DNA of 6,357 nt from contig DATKDU010000313.1 of NCBI GenBank assembly GCA_035512595.1, forward strand, positions 1 through 6,357, read 5' to 3'. Shown here piece by piece: positions 1 through 3,510 of the stretch (position 1 is the stretch's first letter; each line of letters begins with the position of its first letter). This stretch comes from DATKDU01 sp035512595 (lineage in GTDB: Bacteria; Planctomycetota; Planctomycetia; Pirellulales; Pirellulaceae). The notes under the pieces are model-generated. The model was not told the origin of the DNA. It worked only from the letters and a program-made list of their open reading frames with translations, and made no database searches. Position numbers and translations under genes: made by a program.

Positions 1-60
1 CACCCGACTCAGCACCTCCAGCCGCCTCCGCTCCTTGCCACTCATCGACAATGTCTCCAT
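1..60 (-). CDS. IS transposase, N-terminal fragment (runs off window)
   Basis: The first 20 codons of a minus-strand reading frame begin at ATG 60-58 and read METLSMSGKERRRLEVLSRV before leaving the window. The stretch SGKERRRLEVLSRV resembles the N-terminus of ISNCY/integrase-core transposases from GC-rich bacteria, where it precedes a helix-turn-helix region; the catalytic DDE part would lie outside the window. The start is well supported: GGAGG lies 5 nt upstream of ATG 60. A second in-frame ATG at 45-43 would give MSGKERRR, a start also plausible for such proteins. Tandem 25-bp repeats just upstream look like an element end and support the transposase reading. With so short a fragment, the family assignment is recognition of a motif style and cannot be proved here. 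Whether the element is intact cannot be judged. Confidence 0.6.
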   Translation of the reverse strand, partial: METLSMSGKERRRLEVLSRV

Positions 61-63
61 GAC

Positions 64-80
64 CACCTCCTTTGGAGGTG
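64..80 (-). promoter_or_regulatory. Shine-Dalgarno site inside a perfect hairpin, transposase leader
   Basis: On the minus strand the leader reads CACCTCC-AAA-GGAGGTG, a perfect 7-bp stem with a 3-nt loop. Its 3' arm is the Shine-Dalgarno sequence, and GGAGG ends 5 nt before the transposase ATG at 60. The anti-SD arm would mask the ribosome binding site in the mRNA. This is a plausible way to hold transposase expression low, though the regulatory role is inference. Confidence 0.6.
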
Positions 81-86
81 ATTGTC

Positions 87-134
87 TATGGGGACATTTC
101 TATCTGCGCCTTATGGGGACATTTCTATCTGCGC
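87..134. repeat. Two tandem 23-bp IS-end repeats, period 25 bp
   Basis: Copies at 87-109 and 112-134 are identical over 23 bp, starting TATGGGGACATTTC and ending TATCTGCGC, separated by 2 nt (CT). Short tandem repeats at an IS tip are typical transposase-binding sites, so I infer that role here. The copies lie between the transposase leader and the flanking chromosome. Confidence 0.75.
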
Positions 135-239
135 ATTACAAAGATGCAACTGCCTTCGCCCCGGCTTTACCCGAGCAAGCGAGGCAGGTTTCCGCGGCGA
201 GCAGGGCCGATCGGCGCTGTCGCTCGCCTTGCTACGGAG

Positions 240-1070
240 TCACTCGGTGGCCGGGCGAGCTTGATGCTTCAAGGGATCCATCAACGGCAGGGGGCCTCCG
301 ATGGCATCTTTCGCCGACAGCCGAAACTTCTCCTCCCGCTTGGCCAGCGACTTGTTCATCTTCTCCACAAGCTTCTGCCGCTTCTCGGCCAGCTTGTCTT
401 CCAGGATTTCGCGAACCGTGCTGCTGAGCGATTTGACGAGCGGGCCGTCGAGGTCGCTGACGCGGTCCAGGCGGAAGTCGAGGATTTCCAGATCGGCGGA
501 CGTGACGCGCGGGGACAGCAGCAGGTCGGGAGGGATTTTGGTGGCGTCGAGCCGCGTCGTGATTTCGACGTCCGCCTTGAGCCGCACGCGGGCGGTCGCG
601 TCGGCACTGATGCTGAAGAGCTGCACGCCGCGCTCCCACTGCGAGTGCCGGCCGAAGGCGTGCAGCTTGGCGACCGCCGTGATCTCGGCCAGAATCTTGT
701 TTTCCGACTGGCGAATGTTGGCTACTGTGATCTGAAAGTGCTTCTCCGGCTGGATGAGGTCGATGCGATACCTCTGCCACGCTCCGTCGTTCACCTGGCG
801 GTAGCGGCGGCGTGTCTCCACCCGCAGGCCGTCGCGCTCCACCTTGACGCCGGCCCAGACCCGCTTCGTATGCCCCCAGTTCTTCGTCTTCTCGTACTCG
901 TCCGGCAAGTGCTCGCGGGCGATGGCCGTGACGAATTCCTGAAACTCGGGGGGCGGTGTGAACGAGAACCTCCCAGCGTCCCCCTCCGCCTCGTCGGCAC
1001 GCAGCGGCGAGTTGGCGCAGAATGCGGCGGCAGCGGCTGCTAGCAGCGGGATCACGCACCGAGCAAACAC
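240..1070 (-). CDS. Hypothetical secreted/periplasmic protein, unrecognised family
   Basis: I chose the GTG start at 1070, which gives 276 aa, over an in-frame ATG at 1220. GGGAGG lies 6 nt before this GTG. The longer version would begin with residues encoded by the AATGACC palindrome (MTNDQ, MTND), which looks like spacer DNA. From the GTG the protein opens as a signal peptide: FARCVIPLL, then an alanine-rich core, ending near PLRA at about residue 26. The mature part has a WGHTKRVWAGVKVERDG segment (about 65-81), alternating beta-like stretches, then a highly charged, probably helical tail with Lys/Glu/Arg-rich KLAEKRQKLVEKMNKSL (about 226-242). I see no catalytic motif, transmembrane segment beyond the signal, or lipobox. 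The fold might resemble lipid-binding beta-sheet proteins, but that is a guess. It follows rsmD by about 180 nt, the gap being mostly a large palindrome. The reading frame is long and the codon use ordinary, so a real gene is likely. Confidence 0.75.
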   Translation of the reverse strand: MFARCVIPLLAAAAAAFCANSPLRADEAEGDAGRFSFTPPPEFQEFVTAIAREHLPDEYEKTKNWGHTKRVWAGVKVERDGLRVETRRRYRQVNDGAWQRYRIDLIQPEKHFQITVANIRQSENKILAEITAVAKLHAFGRHSQWERGVQLFSISADATARVRLKADVEITTRLDATKIPPDLLLSPRVTSADLEILDFRLDRVSDLDGPLVKSLSSTVREILEDKLAEKRQKLVEKMNKSLAKREEKFRLSAKDAIGGPLPLMDPLKHQARPATE

Positions 1071-1076
1071 GCACAG

Positions 1077-1082
1077 CCTCCC
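1077..1082 (-). promoter_or_regulatory. Ribosome binding site deciding the GTG start at 1070
   Basis: GGGAGG on the minus strand, six nucleotides before GTG 1070-1068. It is the best Shine-Dalgarno match near any in-frame start of the hypothetical gene, and it sits at the point where a signal-peptide-like N-terminus begins. Confidence 0.6.
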
Positions 1083-1119
1083 AAACCACAGTGCTAGCTG
1101 TTCGATAGCGGATGTCGCG

Positions 1120-1194
1120 AATGACCAATGACCAAGCCCCAATGACCAATCAAGGCACCGATCATTGGTCATTGGGACTTGGTCATTGGTCATT
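1120..1194. repeat. 31-bp palindrome built of AATGACC heptamers
   Basis: The left arm at 1120-1150 is AATGACC, AATGACC, AAGCCCC, AATGACC, AAT. The right arm at 1164-1194 is its reverse complement, with one difference (C1137 against A1177). The loop is 13 nt (1151-1163). On the minus strand, which is the direction of the flanking genes, that difference becomes a G-U wobble, so a transcript could pair along all 31 positions. It fills much of the rsmD-to-hypothetical-gene spacer (1071-1250). No U-tract follows, so it is not a textbook terminator. The rest of the spacer (1195-1250) shows nothing I recognise. Confidence 0.9.
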
Positions 1195-1250
1195 GAAGCG
1201 TACCAGTCATCATCGGCCACTCGCGCGACGGCCAGGGAATCTATCTGGTT

Positions 1251-1889
1251 CTACCCCTTTTCCCCAATGCCGATCACCGCCGGCGGATAGGCGCGGACGA
1301 ACCACGTCGCCGGCTGCGGCAGCAGGGCAAAGTCGAATCGCTCGTCGGCTTCGACGGCAAAGACGCTGCCGGCGGGGGCCAGGTCCCAAAGCTGCGACAG
1401 CAGCCGGAGCATCTCTTCCAGGCGCGACACGTAAAAGTCGAAGGGCGGGCTGCAAAACACGGCCAGCGGCTGCGAAACGGCCGCCGCCTCGCTGGTTTCC
1501 GGCAGCGTCCCGGCTGCAAACCGCTTGCCCCAGATGAAGGCGTCGCTGAAGCAGACCTCCACCCGGTCGGTCACTCCCAGAGTGCGGGCATTCTGCTCGA
1601 TCAGCTTGGCCGTTGGCAAATGCCGCTCGATGAGCGTGGCCCGCGCTGCCCCGCGGCTGAGGGCCTCGAATGCGAGGGCCCCGGTGCCGGCGAACAGGTC
1701 GATGACCCGTTTGCCGCGGATGCGCTCGGCGAGCAGGTTGAACATCGCCTCGCGGACGCGGTCCTTCATGGGGCGCGTGCGGACGTCGCCGCTGTAGGCC
1801 AGAATTCGGCCGCGGAAGGAGCCGCCGATGATGCGCACGCCGGTCGGGTCTTCGCGCGGGGTCGGTTGCAAGCGGCGGCGGGAAGGCAT
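1251..1889 (-). CDS. rsmD: 16S rRNA (guanine(966)-N2)-methyltransferase RsmD family
   Basis: RsmD methylates N2 of a guanine in the 16S rRNA (G966 in E. coli) using S-adenosylmethionine, in the cytoplasm. The 212-aa product is close to the E. coli length (about 198). Family features in order: VRIIGGSFRGR near residues 18-28; the RTRPMKDRVREAMFNLL signature at 37-53; SAM-binding motif I, DLFAGTGALAFEALSRGA, at 64-81; an acidic ERH strand end near 88-90; and the motif IV region VFCSPPF at 144-150. Motif IV has Ser where most RsmD proteins have Asp (DPPF/DPPY). The C-terminus, ADERFDF and AYPPAVIGIG, matches my memory of planctomycete homologues. The ATG at 1889 has no visible Shine-Dalgarno site; a TTCAGGG array ends 6 nt before it. 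A GTG at 1838 (VRIIGG) is an alternative start. The gene lies 164 nt downstream of mnmE on the same strand. Confidence 0.9.
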   Translation of the reverse strand: MPSRRRLQPTPREDPTGVRIIGGSFRGRILAYSGDVRTRPMKDRVREAMFNLLAERIRGKRVIDLFAGTGALAFEALSRGAARATLIERHLPTAKLIEQNARTLGVTDRVEVCFSDAFIWGKRFAAGTLPETSEAAAVSQPLAVFCSPPFDFYVSRLEEMLRLLSQLWDLAPAGSVFAVEADERFDFALLPQPATWFVRAYPPAVIGIGEKG

Positions 1890-1895
1890 GGGGGA

Positions 1896-1985
1896 GGGTT
1901 CAGGGTTCAGGGTTCAGGGTTCAGGGTTCAGGGTTCAGGGTTCAGGGTTCAGGGTTGGTTCAGGGTTCAGGGTTCAGGGTTCAGG
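1896..1985. repeat. TTCAGGG heptamer tandem array
   Basis: Eight uninterrupted GGGTTCA units occupy 1896-1951. An irregular 11-nt segment follows (1952-1962), then three more perfect units at 1963-1983 and a trailing GG. The array lies in the mnmE-rsmD spacer, starting 6 nt upstream of the rsmD ATG, so it would form part of the rsmD leader. On the minus strand it reads CCCTGAA repeats, which are C-rich and contain no ribosome binding site. The unit resembles, but is not, the TTAGGG telomere repeat. Confidence 0.95.
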
Positions 1986-2005
1986 AGACAGGCGCGGCGT
2001 ATTCC

Positions 2006-2026
2006 GTACTGACTACCAAGTACCAC
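2006..2026. repeat. Short degenerate GTAC-type heptad run
   Basis: Three consecutive heptamers, GTACTGA, CTACCAA and GTACCAC, share a TAC core every 7 nt. They lie between the TTCAGGG and CCACTCA arrays and resemble the AGTACNN run at 6141-6168 upstream of yidC. The intervening bases (1986-2005) show nothing I recognise. Confidence 0.55.
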
Positions 2027-2028
2027 CA

Positions 2029-2056
2029 CCACTCACCACTCACCACTCACCACTCA
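2029..2056. repeat. CCACTCA heptamer array overlapping the mnmE stop
   Basis: Four perfect CCACTCA units occupy 2029-2056. On the minus strand they read TGAGTGG repeats, and the mnmE stop codon TGA (2056-2054) is the first triplet of the first unit. The array therefore starts at the exact end of the coding sequence. Related TGAGTGG-like units occur at 5922-5935 and 6094-6100. Confidence 0.9.
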
Positions 2057-3397
2057 CTTCCCAATACAGAACCGGCTGAAGATACGGTCCAGCACGTCGT
2101 CCGTATAGACGGCGCCGACGACCCGCCCCAGATCGTCCAGGGCGCTGCGGACTTCCGCGGCGACGAATTCTTCTCCAACTGCGGCTGACGAGCGTGCGCG
2201 GCGCAGGCTGTCGGCGGCCAGCACCAGGCTTTCGCGGCAGCGGGCCGCCGTGCCGGCCACGACGGTCGTGCCCTCTGGCTGCGCCGCCAGGGCGGACTCG
2301 ATGGCAGCCTTCAGTTCCTCGATTCCCTGGCCGGTGCGGCTGCTGGTCTGAATCGGGCCGTCCGCCGGTCGCGAATCGGCAGACTGATCGCATTTGGTGA
2401 CCACCTGAATCTGATTCGATCCGCTCGGTCGCCAGATTGGTCGAATCGCTTCGCTGCATGCCAGCACCAGCGCCGCCTGCTCGGCCTGCGTTTGGGCGAC
2501 GTTCTGGGCGGCCGCTTCAATGCCGCCGAGTGTTTCTCCCGCATCGATCCCGGCCGTGTCGATCAGCTCGACCTCAATGCGGCCGCACGCGACTCGCGCC
2601 GAAACATAGTCGCGCGTCGTGCCCGCCTGCTCCGAAACGAGGGCTGAAGCTGTGCCGCACAAGGCATTGAACAGACTGCTCTTGCCGACATTGGGGGGGC
2701 CAGAGAGAACGACGCGAGGCAGCGCGTGGGTCGTCCCGCGGCGCTGCATCTGCTCCGCCAGCGCGTCGATCTGACCGGCCGCTTCGTCCAGTTGGTGCGC
2801 CAGCTCGCCGTGCGAGATGAACTCAATATCCTCTTCCACAAAATCGAGCCCCGCTTCCAAGTGGGCCAGCAGGTCCAGCAGTCGGTTTCGCAGCTCGCAG
2901 AGCGGCCCCGCCAGTCCGCCGGCGAGCTGCGACAGGGCGATCGACAGCTCGCGCTGATCGCGGGCATCGATCACGCCGAGCACCGCTTCGGCCTGGGTCA
3001 GATCGATGCGCCCGGCCAAAAAGGCCCGCAGCGTGAACTCTCCCGGGCGCGCGATCCGCGCGCCGTCCTCGCACAGTCGCGCCAGAATCGCGTCCAAGAG
3101 CGGCGGCGAGCCAAGCGTGTGGATCTCCGCCGCCGGCTGCCGCGTGTAGCTCCTCGTGCCGGGCCAGAGGAGCAAGTCGGCGGGTACCCTCCCCAGCGGA
3201 TCACCCAGCTCGAGCGAGCCGGCAATCCGCCGGGGGGTGCGAACATCCCACGGAGAAGGCTGATCGCACTCCGGCGTAAAACAGCCCGCGAGAACGCTGA
3301 CGCACTGATCGCCTGCCAATCGCACAATGCCGCGGACACCACCCCCTGTCGCCGAAGCAACCGCGGCAATCGTGTCTTGGGTGTCGCCGACGACCAT
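2054..3397 (-). CDS. mnmE: tRNA uridine-5-carboxymethylaminomethyl(34) synthesis GTPase MnmE
   Basis: MnmE, with MnmG, installs the aminomethyl-type modification at wobble U34 of certain tRNAs, using GTP hydrolysis and a folate one-carbon unit in the cytoplasm. The 447-aa product matches the usual length (about 450). It opens with DTIAAVASATGGGVRGIVRL, the folate-binding N-domain. RIARPGEFTLRAFLAGRIDL (about 114-133) is the family signature. The G-domain shows the P-loop GPPNVGKSS (233-241), G2 TTRD (260-263), G3 DTAG (280-283), G4 TKCD (334-337, Thr in place of the usual Asn) and a G5-like TSSRTG (351-356). The C-terminus ends in the conserved FCIGK (443-447), whose Cys is typical of active MnmE. 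After DTAG the sequence is IDAGE, so the usual catalytic Glu position is Ala. The ATG at 3397 has no clear Shine-Dalgarno site, but the DTIAAV motif supports it. yidC ends 113 nt upstream. Confidence 0.96.
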   Translation of the reverse strand: MVVGDTQDTIAAVASATGGGVRGIVRLAGDQCVSVLAGCFTPECDQPSPWDVRTPRRIAGSLELGDPLGRVPADLLLWPGTRSYTRQPAAEIHTLGSPPLLDAILARLCEDGARIARPGEFTLRAFLAGRIDLTQAEAVLGVIDARDQRELSIALSQLAGGLAGPLCELRNRLLDLLAHLEAGLDFVEEDIEFISHGELAHQLDEAAGQIDALAEQMQRRGTTHALPRVVLSGPPNVGKSSLFNALCGTASALVSEQAGTTRDYVSARVACGRIEVELIDTAGIDAGETLGGIEAAAQNVAQTQAEQAALVLACSEAIRPIWRPSGSNQIQVVTKCDQSADSRPADGPIQTSSRTGQGIEELKAAIESALAAQPEGTTVVAGTAARCRESLVLAADSLRRARSSAAVGEEFVAAEVRSALDDLGRVVGAVYTDDVLDRIFSRFCIGK

Positions 3398-3404
3398 ACA
3401 GGGT

Positions 3405-3496
3405 GGGGAACGCTAATCAGCGCTCATCTTCGCTAATGGGGACATGGGGAACTTCTGCACCACATCAGTGCGGATTAGCGAAGATTAGCGTTCCCC
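3405..3496. repeat. Decamer-periodic palindrome in the yidC-mnmE spacer
   Basis: The right arm at 3474-3496 (ATTAGCG, AAGATTAGCG, TTCCCC) is the perfect reverse complement of two left segments, 3405-3418 and 3429-3437. These are separated by one extra 10-nt unit (3419-3428, AGCGCTCATC). The left arm is a 10-nt periodic run of CGCTAATCAG, CGCTCATCTT and CGCTAATGGG. This gives a 23-bp stem with a one-decamer bulge and a 36-nt loop. The loop (3438-3473) holds GGGGACATGGGG and no gene. No U-tract follows on the minus strand, so I do not call it a terminator. A hairpin here would sit in the mnmE leader. Confidence 0.85.
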
Positions 3497-3510
3497 TCTC
3501 CACGCGATCT

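Larger units (their letters stand above)
1..137 (-). mobile_element. End of an insertion sequence (partial)
   Basis: This stretch combines a transposase start, its leader with a strong Shine-Dalgarno site, and two tandem copies of a repeat at the outer edge. The arrangement fits the 5' end of an IS whose body lies to the left of the window. The outer boundary is estimated near 134-138, where the second repeat copy ends and ordinary sequence resumes. I cannot see a target-site duplication because the other end is missing. The element points its transposase away from the hypothetical gene at 240-1070 and was probably inserted just downstream of it. Confidence 0.55.

Noticed and set aside
196..228. 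Inverted repeat GGCGAGC/GCTCGCC with a nested GCCGATCGGC, downstream of the hypothetical gene, as a terminator
   Set aside because: The stem is only 7 bp around a 19-nt loop and no U-tract follows on the minus strand. In such GC-rich DNA this can arise by chance.
72..1043. Long plus-strand open frame antisense to the hypothetical gene
   Set aside because: It begins inside the IS-end repeats and its protein is Arg/Leu/Val-rich without motifs, as expected for the shadow of a GC-rich gene. The minus-strand frame has a signal peptide and a ribosome binding site.
1071..1220. Extended start of the hypothetical gene at ATG 1220
   Set aside because: Its first 35 or so residues are encoded by the AATGACC palindrome, and it would bury the signal peptide 50 residues in. 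GTG 1070 has a good ribosome binding site.
1896..1985. Telomere-like sequence or CRISPR array
   Set aside because: The unit is TTCAGGG in direct tandem with no spacers, so it is neither a CRISPR nor a TTAGGG telomere. It is one of several heptamer tracts here.
3437..3459. GGGGACATGGGGAACTTCTGC as a remnant of the IS-end repeat at 87-134
   Set aside because: Only the first few bases (TGGGGACAT) match. The rest differs, so a common origin cannot be supported.
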